Below are positions 30,854 through 41,343 of a DNA stretch of 64,000 nucleotides, piece after piece. The translations under genes and the position numbers were made by a program. This stretch comes from Dyella japonica A8 (GTDB lineage Bacteria; Pseudomonadota; Gammaproteobacteria; Xanthomonadales; Rhodanobacteraceae), in assembly GCF_000725385.1 (NCBI RefSeq), contig NZ_CP008884.1:2666001-2730000 (forward strand). Direction: 5' to 3'. Under the pieces are notes generated by a model. That model was not told the origin of the DNA, did no database searches, and saw only the letters and a list, made by a program, of their open reading frames with translations. The first letter of the stretch is position 1. Each line of letters opens with the position of its first letter.

Positions 30854-31273
30854 ATGGAACAGGAAACCAAAGAACTGCGCAAAGCCGGGCTTAAGGTGAC
30901 CCACCCCCGCATGCGCATCCTGCAGATCTTCGAGGACGAGGAGGCCCACCACCTCACCGCCGAAGACATCTATAAGCGCCTGCTGTCCCACCAGGAGGAC
31001 ATCGGGCTGGCCACCGTCTACCGCGTGCTGACCCAGTTCGAGGCCGCCGGCATCGTGGTCAAGCACAATTTCGAGGGCGGCCAGGCCGTCTACGAGCTGG
31101 ACCGTGGCAAGCACCATGACCACATGATTGATGTGGACAGCGGAAAGGTCATTGAGTTCGTCAGCGAGGAGATCGAGCGCCTCCAGCACGAAATTGCGGC
31201 CCGCCACGGCTATGTCATCGAGGACCACAGCCTGGTGCTGTACGTGCGGCCCAAGAAGTCCCACCACAAATAA
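30854..31273 (+). CDS. fur: Ferric uptake regulator Fur
   Basis: 139 residues. Winged helix (LRKAGLKVTHPRMRILQIFE, IGLATVYRVLTQFEAAGIV) and dimer/metal domain (GKHHDHMIDVDSGKVIEF, RHGYVIEDHSLVLYV). ATG at 30854 with GGAG; a GTG at 30842 is less likely. The CxxC pair of E. coli Fur (LICLDCGKV) is replaced by MIDVDSGKV, and the protein has no cysteine at all, so it cannot hold a Cys4-type structural zinc. Iron-dependent repressor of uptake genes. Confidence 0.96.
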   Translation: MEQETKELRKAGLKVTHPRMRILQIFEDEEAHHLTAEDIYKRLLSHQEDIGLATVYRVLTQFEAAGIVVKHNFEGGQAVYELDRGKHHDHMIDVDSGKVIEFVSEEIERLQHEIAARHGYVIEDHSLVLYVRPKKSHHK

Positions 31274-31297
31274 GCAGTGCGGGCAGCGAGGCGCCTG

Positions 31298-31336
31298 GGC
31301 CGGTGGCGGTGACGCCATCGGCCTTTTTGTTTTTTT
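31298..31336 (+). terminator. fur terminator
   Basis: GGCCGGTGGCG (31298-31308), loop GTGA, CGCCATCGGCC (31313-31323) then TTTTTGTTTTTTT. Confidence 0.92.
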
Positions 31337-31371
31337 GAGTGGGGCGTGGCCTGCGAGGGCTGGCCTATGGA

Positions 31372-31533
31372 AAAGGCGCTGGATCCCAGCTTTCGCTGGG
31401 ATGACGAGCTGTGGAATGACGAGCTAGTTTCGGTGTTCGACCACAGCCTGGGTTGACCGTGGCCCGTCATTAGGAAATACCTCTCCGCCTCATCGGGCCG
31501 TCATCCCAGCGAAAGCTGGGATCCAGCGCCTTT
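31372..31533. repeat. Family A repeat, two perfect inverted 35-bp arms
   Basis: 31372-31406 and 31499-31533 are exact reverse complements over 35 bases (core CATCCCAGCGAAAGCTGGGA), separated by 92 bases. Non-coding. Confidence 0.85.
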
Positions 31534-31587
31534 GTGAAGGCCTGGGCAGAGGCTGCAAACGGGGCGAGGGCATTGGCGAGCGCCCAT

Positions 31588-31795
31588 AAAAAAAGCCGCG
31601 GGAGGACTCCTGTCCGCCCTGCGGCTTGATCCGTTACCGGATGGCTCCAGAGAAAGGCGAGTTGCTCGCGTAACCTGGGCGTGCCACCGATACCGGCGGA
31701 ACGGCATCCTGCCGTTCTTCATGCCCACCGTCCCCACGGTTGGCATGGCTCACCATCTTGCGATGGTGGCTCCCCCACATCGATGGATCCAGCGT
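31588..31795 (-). ncRNA. Structured sRNA candidate with GGA-loop hairpins
   Basis: On the minus strand this 208-nt stretch folds into a row of hairpins: CACCATC-GCAA-GATGGTG (31768-31751), ACCGT-GGGG-ACGGT (31740-31727), GAACGGC-AGGAT-GCCGTTC (31717-31699), and a 3' stem AGCCGC/GCGGCT (31626-31594) enclosing GGAC-AGGA-GTCC (31615-31604), followed by a T7 run: a rho-independent end. About eight GGA triplets occur and at least three are in or beside loops, as in CsrA/RsmA-sequestering RNAs (CsrB/RsmZ type). The 5' end is unknown and it could instead be the 3' part of the upstream kinase transcript. No open frame supports coding. Confidence 0.45.
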
Positions 31796-31845
31796 AACGA
31801 AGCCTTCACACGTCGGGTATCGGAAAATTTCCTATGTAACGTTTC

Positions 31846-33453
31846 CTAAGTGCGCGCTGCGTCACCAGTTTGCGTGTTGCTTCGCAACAATATGCGTAGA
31901 TGAACGCCTTGCGCTTCGGGGCGAACCCTGAACAGGCCGCCCAGGGATGTCACCCGGTCGCGCATGCCTTGCATGCCACGGCCGCCACGGGGCATGCGGG
32001 CCGGCAGGCCGATGCCGTTGTCGCGGATATCCAGCAAAGCCAGCGCCACGCCCTGGCGCTCGCCGATGCGCAGGCGCAGTTGGAAGGTGTCGGCGTGGGC
32101 GTGCTTGACGGCGTTGGTGGCGCTTTCCTGCACGAGGCGATAGACCACGGTGCGGGTGTCGTCGTCGAGCAAGCGCGGGTCGCCGCGAAGTTCGGTGCGA
32201 TAGGCCACGCCGGCCGCGGTGAGCAGGTCGCGGATCGGGCCTTCGTCCAGCGCCCGTAGCAGGCCGAACTCGTCGAGCACGGCGGGGCGCAGATCGTCGA
32301 GCAGGCGGTGCAGGGCGCGCCGCATGTGACCCATGATGGCGTTGATCGACACGCCGATGTCGTCCATGCCGGCCTGGGCGAGCCGCGACTGGGCGAGTTT
32401 CAGGTGGGTCTGGATGGCCGTCAGGTTCTGGCCCAGTTCGTCGTGCAGCTCGGCGGCCATGTGGCGGCGCTGGTTTTCCTCGGTGCGCAGGTTGCCGCGC
32501 GCGGCGTCGCGCAGTTGGCGGGCGAGGTGGTCCAGGCGGCGGTTCACGGCGGCAAGATAGACGTTCTGTTCCGCCACGCGCTCGCTGCTGCGGCGCAGGG
32601 CGTCGGTGGCCGAGCCCAGCATCAGCGCGCCGGTGCCGGCCACGGCCAGGAACAGCTCGCCGGCGGCGCCGGGGGCGCCGTGGCCGGAGAGATGATCCAC
32701 CAGCGTCATGCCCAGGCTGGAAATCAGCATGGAAAGGCTGGCGCCGCGCCAGCCGTGCCGGAACGCGAAGAACAGCACCGGTGCCAGTGACAGCACGCGG
32801 GCGAACTGCGGCTGCGGCGCTTCATGCGAGGACAGCACCAGCAGGATGGCTAGCGAGGGCAGCAGCACCAGCAGGCCGTCCATCAGCAGCCGGCCGAGGC
32901 CGCGCTTGTCCAGGCGGGCCCGCAGCAACATCACGAGCAAGGGCACCACGAGCAGCACGCCCACGTAGTTGCCCAGCAGATCCTGGCCCAGCGCCTGCAT
33001 CATCATGTCCGCGCCGGGGGCGGCGTGGATCAGGGCGAGCATCACGGCATCCGTGGCCGTGGTGGCCGCTACGGTGAAGGCGGCCGACAGCAGCAGGCGG
33101 GCGACATCCTCGGGGTCGCGGAGGCTGGCGTGCAGCTTGGCCCGGCGCATCAGCCACAGGCAGATGGCCGACACGATGGGCTCGGGCAGCGCACCCAGCA
33201 GGAAATAGCGCCAGCCCAGCGGCAGCGGGTGGAACGAGGCGATCAGGCCGCTGGCGGCGAACTCGGCACCGAGCAGCCACGGCCACATCCGCATGGGGGC
33301 CAGCAGCAGCGCACCGAAGCGCAGGCCGTAGGGGAGCATCCAATAGGGTTGCTCGGTCGGCCACAGCAACAGCCAGAGCAGAAAGTAGCCGGTGCCAAGG
33401 AGCAGATCCGAGCCCGGCAGGGAGTATTTCGGTCGCATCCGGCGATGGTACAT
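31846..33453 (-). CDS. MASE1-type sensor histidine kinase, paired with divergent LuxR regulator
   Basis: 535 residues. About 8-9 membrane helices (residues 15-285) of the MASE1 type, then HisKA_3 with His at about 337 (MAAELHDELGQNLTAIQTHL) and HATPase (ESATNAVKHAHAD; DIRDNGIGLP; GRGMQGMRDRVTSLGG). The divergent gene at 33566 encodes a LuxR-type response regulator, almost certainly the partner. Two possible starts (33453 and 33438) both lack a clear ribosome site. Signal unknown. Confidence 0.9.
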   Translation of the reverse strand: MYHRRMRPKYSLPGSDLLLGTGYFLLWLLLWPTEQPYWMLPYGLRFGALLLAPMRMWPWLLGAEFAASGLIASFHPLPLGWRYFLLGALPEPIVSAICLWLMRRAKLHASLRDPEDVARLLLSAAFTVAATTATDAVMLALIHAAPGADMMMQALGQDLLGNYVGVLLVVPLLVMLLRARLDKRGLGRLLMDGLLVLLPSLAILLVLSSHEAPQPQFARVLSLAPVLFFAFRHGWRGASLSMLISSLGMTLVDHLSGHGAPGAAGELFLAVAGTGALMLGSATDALRRSSERVAEQNVYLAAVNRRLDHLARQLRDAARGNLRTEENQRRHMAAELHDELGQNLTAIQTHLKLAQSRLAQAGMDDIGVSINAIMGHMRRALHRLLDDLRPAVLDEFGLLRALDEGPIRDLLTAAGVAYRTELRGDPRLLDDDTRTVVYRLVQESATNAVKHAHADTFQLRLRIGERQGVALALLDIRDNGIGLPARMPRGGRGMQGMRDRVTSLGGLFRVRPEAQGVHLRILLRSNTQTGDAART

Positions 33454-33551
33454 GGCGCCGGGCGGCGTTTAGGCGGCATTCCAGCGCCCTTTCGCGTTCG
33501 GCCCGGAGGGCCCTGCCGCAGTGCGAGATCGTAAACAGGCCCTTGGCCTGC

Positions 33552-33565
33552 TATACATTGGGCCC
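33552..33565 (+). promoter_or_regulatory. Promoter of the LuxR-type regulator, near-leaderless
   Basis: TATACA at 33552-33557 is the best -10 in the 112-bp gap between the divergent kinase and regulator genes; the -35 is poor (TCGTAA at 33529-33534). The predicted start of transcription is at most a few bases before the ATG at 33566, and there is no ribosome site, suggesting leaderless translation. Confidence 0.4.
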
Positions 33566-34201
33566 ATGTACAGCATTGTCCTGGTTGACGACCATGCCAT
33601 CGTACGAGAGGGGTTCAAGCGGCTGATCGAAATGGAACCGGATCTGGAGGTCGTTGCGGAATGCCGCAGCGCCGACGATGCGGTCGAAGCGGTTGGCTCA
33701 CGTCGTCCCGATCTCGTGGCACTCGATCTCTCGCTGCCTGATGGCAGCGGGCTGCCGCTGATCGAGCATCTGCGTAGCGTCGCTGCGGACACGCGCATCG
33801 TGGTGCTGAGCATGCACGACGGCGAACCCTACGTATCGGAAGCCCTGCGCCGCGGTGCCAGCGGCTATGTCACCAAGGGCGTGGCACCGGAAGAACTGGT
33901 GGCCGGGCTGCGCGCCGTGATGCAGGGCGAATGCTTCCTCAGTTCCGACCTGCGCAAGCGACGCGCGGAACGGCCCAGCGAAGCACGCGACCCCATCCAC
34001 CGGCTCACCGCGCGCGAGCGCGAAGTGTTCCTGCTGCTGGCGGCGGGCCGGGCGCCGAAGCAGGTGGCGGGTGAGCTGGGTATTGGCCAGAAGACTGTCT
34101 ATATCCATCGCGCTAGCCTGATGGGGAAGCTGGGGGCGGGGTCGGAGCTCGACCTCTATCGTATGGCCGCCGAGCGTGGGTTGTTGCCGCGGAAGAACTG
34201 A
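33566..34201 (+). CDS. LuxR/NarL-family response regulator
   Basis: 211 residues: receiver (about 1-120; LVDDHAIVREGFKRL, phospho-Asp in LVALDLSLPDGSG at about 54, Lys in GYVTKGV) and C-terminal LuxR helix-turn-helix (about 145-205; LTAREREVFLLLAAGRAPKQ, KTVYIHRASLMGKLG). The start at 33566 matches the receiver N-terminus. Divergent partner of the MASE1 kinase at 31846-33453. Targets unknown; the adjacent GGA-hairpin RNA is a candidate by analogy with Gac/Rsm circuits. Confidence 0.92.
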   Translation: MYSIVLVDDHAIVREGFKRLIEMEPDLEVVAECRSADDAVEAVGSRRPDLVALDLSLPDGSGLPLIEHLRSVAADTRIVVLSMHDGEPYVSEALRRGASGYVTKGVAPEELVAGLRAVMQGECFLSSDLRKRRAERPSEARDPIHRLTAREREVFLLLAAGRAPKQVAGELGIGQKTVYIHRASLMGKLGAGSELDLYRMAAERGLLPRKN

Positions 34202-34250
34202 CTGCGACGTCGGTAGCGCACGCCTGCCAGCTTGATAGATTCACCCATTC

Positions 34251-34362
34251 CCCTCACCGTCATTCCGGCGAAAGCCGGAATCCAGTGCCTTTGCTTTTAG
34301 GCACTTTCGCTTCAGTGAAGAAAGTCACTGGATTCCGGCTTTCGCCGGAATGACGGTGAGGG
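34251..34362. repeat. Palindromic intergenic repeat (family A)
   Basis: Arms CCCTCACCGTCATTCCGGCG (34251-34270) and CGCCGGAATGACGGTGAGGG (34343-34362) are perfect complements, with CCAGTGCCTTT / AAAGTCACTGG further in. Between the convergent regulator and recN genes. Confidence 0.85.
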
Positions 34363-34368
34363 AAATAT

Positions 34369-34392
34369 GGCGTTGGCGTTGGCGTTGGCGTT
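34369..34392. repeat. Hexamer tandem repeat (GGCGTT)x4
   Basis: Four perfect GGCGTT units at 34369-34392, followed by GGGGCT-rich repeats to about 34415, in the gap before the recN 3' end. A slippage-prone microsatellite with no gene in it. Confidence 0.8.
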
Positions 34393-34451
34393 GGCGAGGG
34401 GCTGGGGCTGGGGCTAGCGCCAATGGCCTGTGTGATGCGGCGCAGGCAGCC

Positions 34452-36122
34452 TCAAACCTGCGCCCGCTCCAGCATCTGCTTCGCATGGGCCTTCGTTTCG
34501 CGCGTGATCTCCACGCCGCCCAGCATGCGCGCCAGTTCGTCACGACGACCGTTGGCATCGAGCTTCTCGATGCGCGTGCGGGTGGATTCGCCGTCGCTGG
34601 CCTTGCTCACGCGCAGGTGCGCATGGCCTTGCGCGGCCACCTGCGGCAGGTGGGTGACGCACAGCACCTGGCGTTGCGCGCCGAGGGCGCGGAGCTTCTG
34701 CCCCACCACCTCGGCCACGGCGCCGCCAATGCCGGTGTCGACTTCGTCGAACACCATGGTGCCGATAGTGTCCTTGCCCAGCGTGGCCACTTCGATGGCC
34801 AGGCTGATGCGCGCCAGTTCGCCGCCGGAGGCGACCTTGCGCAGGGCGCGCGGCGGCTGGCCGGGGTTGGCGCTGACCAGCAGTTCGCAACGCTCCCGGC
34901 CTTGCGCGTCGGGCTCGCTGTCGCTGGTGGCTTCCAGTTCGACCACGAGGCGGCCGCCACTCATGCCCAGCTCGCCCATCAGGGCGCTGACCTCGCCACC
35001 GAGCCGTTCGGCGGCCTGCAGACGCGAGGCGCTGAGCTTGCCGGCCTGCTCGTCGTACTGCTGCTGCAGGCGCGTGCGCTGGCTGGCGAGTTTTTCCAAG
35101 GCGTCGCCCGCGCCTTCGAGTTCACCGAGCTCCTCGCGTAGCGCGGCGGCCTTGTCGTGAAGTTCGGGAACGGGCACCCGGTGGCGTCGCGAGAGTTCGT
35201 GCAGTCGGGTGAGGTGGGTGTCGACTTCGCTGTAGCGCTCCGGGTCCAGATCGACATCGAGTGCATAACGGCCCAGGCCGTCGGCGGCTTCGCTGAGCTG
35301 GATGGAGGCGTTGTCCAGCAGGTCCAGCAGCGGCGCCAGGCGATCGTCCAGCGCGGCGAGCTTGCTCATCTCCAACTGGGCCCGGCCCAAGGCGCGACGA
35401 AGGGCGAATTCGCTGTCGCCATCGAGTAGTTCGACCACGCCGCCCGCGCCCTCGGCCAGGCGTCCGGCGTTGGCCAGGCGCTTGTGGCTGACTTCCAGTT
35501 CGGTGAGTTCGTTGGCGGGCAGCGCCCACTTTTCCAGTTCGCCCAGCTCGTGGCTGAGCAGTTCGATGCGCTGCTCGCGGTCGTCGCCGCCGCTGAGCTT
35601 GCGGATGCGGTTGCCCAGCTCGCGCCATTGCTGGGCCAGCTCGCGGACCTGGGCGACCAGATCCTCGTTGCCGGCGTAGGCGTCGAGCAGTTCCATCTGG
35701 TGTGCCCGCGACAGCAGGGCCTGGTGTTCGTGCTGGCCGTGGATCTCCACCAGCAGCGTGGCCAGTTCGCCGAGCTGGCTGGCATTGGCCGGGCGGCCGT
35801 TGATCCAGGCGCGCGAGCTGCCTTCGGCACGGATGACGCGGCGCAGTTGGCAGGCGTCCTCTTCGTCCAGTTCCTCGCGGTGCAGCCACTCGCGGGCCTC
35901 GGGGAGCTCGCTCAGGTCGAACTCGGCGGTGAGCTCGGCGCGATCGCTGCCGGCGCGCACCATGCCACTGTCTGCGCGGGCGCCGGCCAGCAGCATCAAG
36001 GCGTCCACCAGCAGGGACTTGCCCGCGCCGGTTTCGCCGCTGACGACGGTAAGACCCGGGCCGAAGGCGATCTCGGCTTCTTCGACGACGGCAAAATGAC
36101 GAACGTAGAGCGAGGTGAGCAT
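34452..36122 (-). CDS. recN: DNA repair protein RecN
   Basis: 556 residues, SMC-like ATPase of double-strand break repair. Walker A GETGAGKSLL (about 30-39), INGRPANASQLGEL, QHEHQALLSR Q-loop region, central coiled coil (about 160-360), ABC signature ALRKVASGGELARISLA, and Walker B GTMVFDEVDTGIGG. Full length. Lies between the two-component pair and hrcA, transcribed toward the former. Confidence 0.97.
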   Translation of the reverse strand: MLTSLYVRHFAVVEEAEIAFGPGLTVVSGETGAGKSLLVDALMLLAGARADSGMVRAGSDRAELTAEFDLSELPEAREWLHREELDEEDACQLRRVIRAEGSSRAWINGRPANASQLGELATLLVEIHGQHEHQALLSRAHQMELLDAYAGNEDLVAQVRELAQQWRELGNRIRKLSGGDDREQRIELLSHELGELEKWALPANELTELEVSHKRLANAGRLAEGAGGVVELLDGDSEFALRRALGRAQLEMSKLAALDDRLAPLLDLLDNASIQLSEAADGLGRYALDVDLDPERYSEVDTHLTRLHELSRRHRVPVPELHDKAAALREELGELEGAGDALEKLASQRTRLQQQYDEQAGKLSASRLQAAERLGGEVSALMGELGMSGGRLVVELEATSDSEPDAQGRERCELLVSANPGQPPRALRKVASGGELARISLAIEVATLGKDTIGTMVFDEVDTGIGGAVAEVVGQKLRALGAQRQVLCVTHLPQVAAQGHAHLRVSKASDGESTRTRIEKLDANGRRDELARMLGGVEITRETKAHAKQMLERAQV

Positions 36123-36259
36123 GGGCGGCGACGTGGTGAAGTCGTGGGATTGTAAAGGGGAGGGGATGGGGCGCGGCTAGTGGGGTGCATGCCTGGGCGA
36201 TGGCATGACTCCGCCACACCCCGGTTTTGCCACGCCCGCCCCCCGGCCCTGTCCCCTTT

Positions 36260-36288
36260 CTTGCAAACTTTGCCGCCAGACCTTATTT
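36260..36288 (+). promoter_or_regulatory. Sigma-32-like promoter of hrcA
   Basis: CTTGCAA (36260-36266), 14-nt spacer, CCTTATTT (36281-36288); compare heat-shock consensus CTTGAAA / CCCCATNT. No CIRCE inverted repeat was seen before hrcA. Confidence 0.6.
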
Positions 36289-36315
36289 CTTTTGTGTCTC
36301 ACGGATTGCTACAGC

Positions 36316-37368
36316 ATGCCTGCCGCCCAACTCGATGCCCGCGCACGCCGACTCCTGCGCACATTGATTGCCCAGTACCTCGCCGATGGCGAGCCCGTAG
36401 GGTCGCGCACGCTGTCGCGCTCCTCCGGGCTGGACGTGAGCCCGGCGACCATCCGCAACATCATGTCCGACCTGGAAGACGCCGGCCTGGTGGCGTCGCC
36501 GCATACCTCGGCGGGGCGCGTGCCGACGCCGCGCGGCCTGCGTTTGTTTGTGGACAGCCTGATCGAACTGCAGCCCCTGCCGCAGGACGAGATGGCGCGC
36601 CTGCGCCGCGAGCTGCCCCCGGGCCCGACCACCACCCGCGACCTGCTGGGCAACGCCTCGACCTTGCTGTCGGCGATGACGCAGTTCGCCGGCGTGGTCA
36701 CGGTGCCGCGGCAGGCTGACTTCCCCCTGCGACACATCGATTTCGTGGCGCTGCCCGATGCCCGGGTGCTGGTGATCCTGGTGTTTTCGGACAACCAGGT
36801 GCAGAACCGCATTGTCCAACTGGCCAGGCCGCTGGACGGCCGCGAGCTGGAGCAGGCGGCCAACTATCTCAATGCCCAGTTTGCCGGCCTGCGCCTGGAC
36901 GACATCCGGGGCCACCTGCTGCGTGAACTGCGCGAGGCCAGTGGCGAGCTCAACCGCCTGATGTCCAGCGCGGTGGAACTGGCGGCGGCCTCGTTCGCCC
37001 CGCAGAGCGAGAGCGACGACGTACTGGTCAGCGGCCAGACCAATCTGATGGGTTATTCGGAGCTGGCCAACCTGGAGCGCCTGCGCGAGCTGTTCGAGGC
37101 ATTCCAGAAGAAAAGCGAGCTGCTGCAGCTCATGGAAGTGTGCGCCAAAGCCCCTGGCGTGCGCCTGTTCATCGGCGAAGAATCAGGGTTTGCGGCGCTG
37201 GATGGTTGCAGCGTGGTCACGGCCAGCTACGGAGCCCAGGGGCGCGTGCTGGGTGCGGTCGGGGTGATCGGCCCCACCCGCATGGCCTATGAGCGGGTGA
37301 TTCCCGTGGTGCAGGCAACGGCCGGTTTGCTCAGCGACGCCTTGAATCGCGTCGCGACGACCTTATAA
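36316..37368 (+). CDS. hrcA: Heat-inducible transcription repressor HrcA
   Basis: 350 residues. N-terminal winged helix (LLRTLIAQYLADGEPVGSRT, VSPATIRNIMSDLEDAGLV, HTSAGRVPTPRGLRLFVD) and C-terminal GAF-like domain (RLFIGEESGF; VGVIGPTRMAYERVIPVV). HrcA represses chaperonin genes through CIRCE elements; none is visible in this window, so its targets probably lie elsewhere (groESL). First gene of hrcA-grpE-dnaK-dnaJ. ATG at 36316; upstream codons are part of the leader. Confidence 0.96.
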   Translation: MPAAQLDARARRLLRTLIAQYLADGEPVGSRTLSRSSGLDVSPATIRNIMSDLEDAGLVASPHTSAGRVPTPRGLRLFVDSLIELQPLPQDEMARLRRELPPGPTTTRDLLGNASTLLSAMTQFAGVVTVPRQADFPLRHIDFVALPDARVLVILVFSDNQVQNRIVQLARPLDGRELEQAANYLNAQFAGLRLDDIRGHLLRELREASGELNRLMSSAVELAAASFAPQSESDDVLVSGQTNLMGYSELANLERLRELFEAFQKKSELLQLMEVCAKAPGVRLFIGEESGFAALDGCSVVTASYGAQGRVLGAVGVIGPTRMAYERVIPVVQATAGLLSDALNRVATTL

Positions 37369-37454
37369 CGCGCTCGGGAGGCGGGGTTTTACCCGCAAGT
37401 GATTGACGGTTGGTGCCGCTTGGTGCCGGCCACGGATAAGGCTTGGAGTGATTC

Positions 37455-37973
37455 ATGCAAAGCAACGATCCAACGACGCCCACCGGGGCGCAGGGCGACG
37501 CGGCCAGCGCAGAGCTGGAGGCGCTGAAGGCGCGCATCGCGGAGCTGGAGGCGAACAACGTGGAGCTGCGCGACACCGTGTTGCGCGAAAAGGCGGAGAT
37601 CGAGAACCAGCGCCGCCGCCTGCACCGCGACGTGGAGCAGGCCCGCCGCTTCGCCAACGAGAAGCTGCTGAACGAGCTGCTGCCCGTCTACGACGGCCTG
37701 GAGCGCGGCCTGCAGGTGGAAGGCGGTGACGTGGCCAGCATGCGCGAGGGCATCGCGCTGACGCTGAAGTCGCTGTTGAAGATTGCCGAGAACAATGGCC
37801 TGGTGCAGGTCGACCCAGTGGGGCAACCGCTGGATCCGGACAAGCATCACGCCGTTAGCATGGTGGAGGCCCCGGGCGCGGCCCCCAACACGGTCGTCAG
37901 CGTGCTCCAGAAGGGCTACGTGCTGAACGACCGGCTTCTGCGCCCCGCGTTGGTGGCGGTCGCCAAGGAGTAA
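37455..37973 (+). CDS. grpE: Nucleotide exchange factor GrpE
   Basis: 172 residues. N-terminal coiled coil (about 15-75; LEALKARIAELEANNVEL, EIENQRRRLHRDVEQARRFA) and C-terminal beta-domain (PVGQPLDPDKHHAVSMVEA, NTVVSVLQKGYVLNDRLLRP). Releases ADP from DnaK and acts as thermosensor in that cycle. Lies 86 nt after hrcA. Confidence 0.97.
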   Translation: MQSNDPTTPTGAQGDAASAELEALKARIAELEANNVELRDTVLREKAEIENQRRRLHRDVEQARRFANEKLLNELLPVYDGLERGLQVEGGDVASMREGIALTLKSLLKIAENNGLVQVDPVGQPLDPDKHHAVSMVEAPGAAPNTVVSVLQKGYVLNDRLLRPALVAVAKE

Positions 37974-38053
37974 CGCCCCGGCTCGCGGTCGAGGGCGCCT
38001 GAACGGCGTCCCCTGCGGGCTTCGGCGGAAAGGCATACGGGGTCTTGCCGGCA

Positions 38054-38081
38054 TTGAGATGGTACGTGCCGGGCCCCATCT
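38054..38081 (+). promoter_or_regulatory. Sigma-32-like promoter of dnaK
   Basis: TTGAGA (38054-38059), 14-nt spacer, CCCCATCT (38074-38081), an exact match to the -10 heat-shock consensus CCCCATNT, 53 bp before the dnaK ATG. Gives dnaK a promoter separate from hrcA-grpE. Confidence 0.75.
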
Positions 38082-38134
38082 GACAAATCAGATCGCGGCC
38101 GAGGGGTCGCTTAAAGCATTCGGGAGTAGACAAC

Positions 38135-40063
<1,929 letters not shown>

Positions 40064-40093
40064 TATTGGCCGGTCGGCGCTGCCGATCTGACG

Positions 40094-40135
40094 CAGCCCG
40101 CGTCCGGACTCGAGTCTGGCCGCGGGCTGTTTGTT
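40094..40135 (+). terminator. Terminator/attenuator between dnaK and dnaJ
   Basis: CAGCCCGCG (40094-40102) pairs with CGCGGGCTG (40121-40129) with a further inner stem CCGGACT-CG-AGTCTGG, followed by TTTGTT. Strong hairpin that should cut much of dnaK read-through into dnaJ. Confidence 0.8.
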
Positions 40136-40143
40136 GAGGAGAC

Positions 40144-40180
40144 ATGGATCGCTCGATTCATGTGGAAGTGAGCGATCCAT
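40144..40180 (+). promoter_or_regulatory. Inverted repeat in dnaJ leader
   Basis: ATGGATCGCTC (40144-40154) and GAGCGATCCAT (40170-40180) are perfect 11-bp complements with a 15-nt loop, ending 13 nt before the dnaJ ATG. In RNA this is a stable stem beside the ribosome site; as DNA it is a possible operator. Confidence 0.6.
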
Positions 40181-40193
40181 GCCGGATGCAACG

Positions 40194-41318
40194 ATGAGCA
40201 AGCGTGATTACTATGAAATCCTTGGGGTGGAGCGCACCGTCACCGAGGTCGAACTGAAGAAGTCGTTCCGTCGACTGGCGATGAAGTACCACCCGGACCG
40301 TTGCCCGGACGATCCGCACGCACAGGAGAAATTCAAGGAGGCCAAGGAGGCCTACGAAGTTCTGTCGGATGACCAGAAGCGCGCCATGTACGACCAGCAC
40401 GGCCATGCTGCCTTCGAGCACGGCATGGGCGGCGGTCGCGGCGGCTTTGGCGACATGGGCGACATCTTCGGCGACATCTTCGGCGATATTTTCGGCATGG
40501 GCGGCGGCGGGCGCGGACGTTCGCGTCGCGGCTCCGATCTGCGCTACATCATGGAGCTCGATCTGGAAGAGGCCGTGTTCGGCGTCGAAAAGAAGATCGA
40601 GATTCCCACCCAGGTCAACTGCCACCACTGCAACGGCAGCGGCTCCGCCGACGGCAAGACGGTGACCTGCAAGACCTGCGCAGGCCACGGCCGCGTGCGC
40701 ATGCAGAACGGCATTTTCTCCATCCAGCAGGCCTGCCCGCATTGCGGCGGCAGCGGCCACATGATCGAGAAGCCTTGCAAGGAGTGCGATGGCGAGGGCC
40801 GTCTGGAAGAGACGCGTGCGCTGTCCGTGAACATTCCCGCGGGCGTGGACAACGGCGACCGTATCCGCCTGACCGGGCAGGGCGAAGCTGGCCCGGCCGG
40901 TGGCGAAGCCGGCGATCTGTACGTGGAAGTGCGCGTGCGCGAGCACGACATCTTCCAGCGCGAAGGCAACGATCTGCACTGCGAACTGCCGATCCGCTTC
41001 GCGCAGGCTGCCCTGGGCGCGGAGTTGCTCGTGCCGACGCTGGAAGGCGAAGTGCCGATCAATATCCCGCCGGAAACGCAAACCGGCCAGATGTTCCGCC
41101 TGCGCGGACGTGGCGTGAAGTCCGTGCGCAGCGCCCGTACCGGCGACCTGATCTGCCGCGTGGTGGTGGAAACCCCGGTGCGCCTGACCAAGCAGCAGCG
41201 CGACTTGCTGGAACAGCTTGAAACGACGTTCGCCCATGGCGAAGCGGAGAAGCACACGCCGCGCGCCAAGACCTGGGTGGATGGTGTCAAGCAGTTCTGG
41301 TCGCGCGTTACCTCATAA
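40194..41318 (+). CDS. dnaJ: Co-chaperone DnaJ (Hsp40)
   Basis: 374 residues. J-domain (1-70) with YHPD in place of the HPD triad context ([11 protein letters not shown]), Gly/Phe-rich linker (about 75-115, [20 protein letters not shown]), zinc region with four CxxCxGxG-type repeats ([32 protein letters not shown]) and C-terminal substrate domains. Stimulates DnaK ATPase. The start at 40194 is fixed by the J-domain; only a weak GGATG precedes it. Confidence 0.97.
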   Translation: MSKRDYYEILGVERTVTEVELKKSFRRLAMKYHPDRCPDDPHAQEKFKEAKEAYEVLSDDQKRAMYDQHGHAAFEHGMGGGRGGFGDMGDIFGDIFGDIFGMGGGGRGRSRRGSDLRYIMELDLEEAVFGVEKKIEIPTQVNCHHCNGSGSADGKTVTCKTCAGHGRVRMQNGIFSIQQACPHCGGSGHMIEKPCKECDGEGRLEETRALSVNIPAGVDNGDRIRLTGQGEAGPAGGEAGDLYVEVRVREHDIFQREGNDLHCELPIRFAQAALGAELLVPTLEGEVPINIPPETQTGQMFRLRGRGVKSVRSARTGDLICRVVVETPVRLTKQQRDLLEQLETTFAHGEAEKHTPRAKTWVDGVKQFWSRVTS

Positions 41319-41343
41319 ATCGGCGGTACGTGTCGCATGTCCG

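Noticed and set aside
31585..31795. 6S RNA, RNase P RNA or a glycine/cobalamin riboswitch at this structured stretch
   Set aside because: None of their conserved blocks was found on either strand; kept only as a GGA-hairpin candidate.
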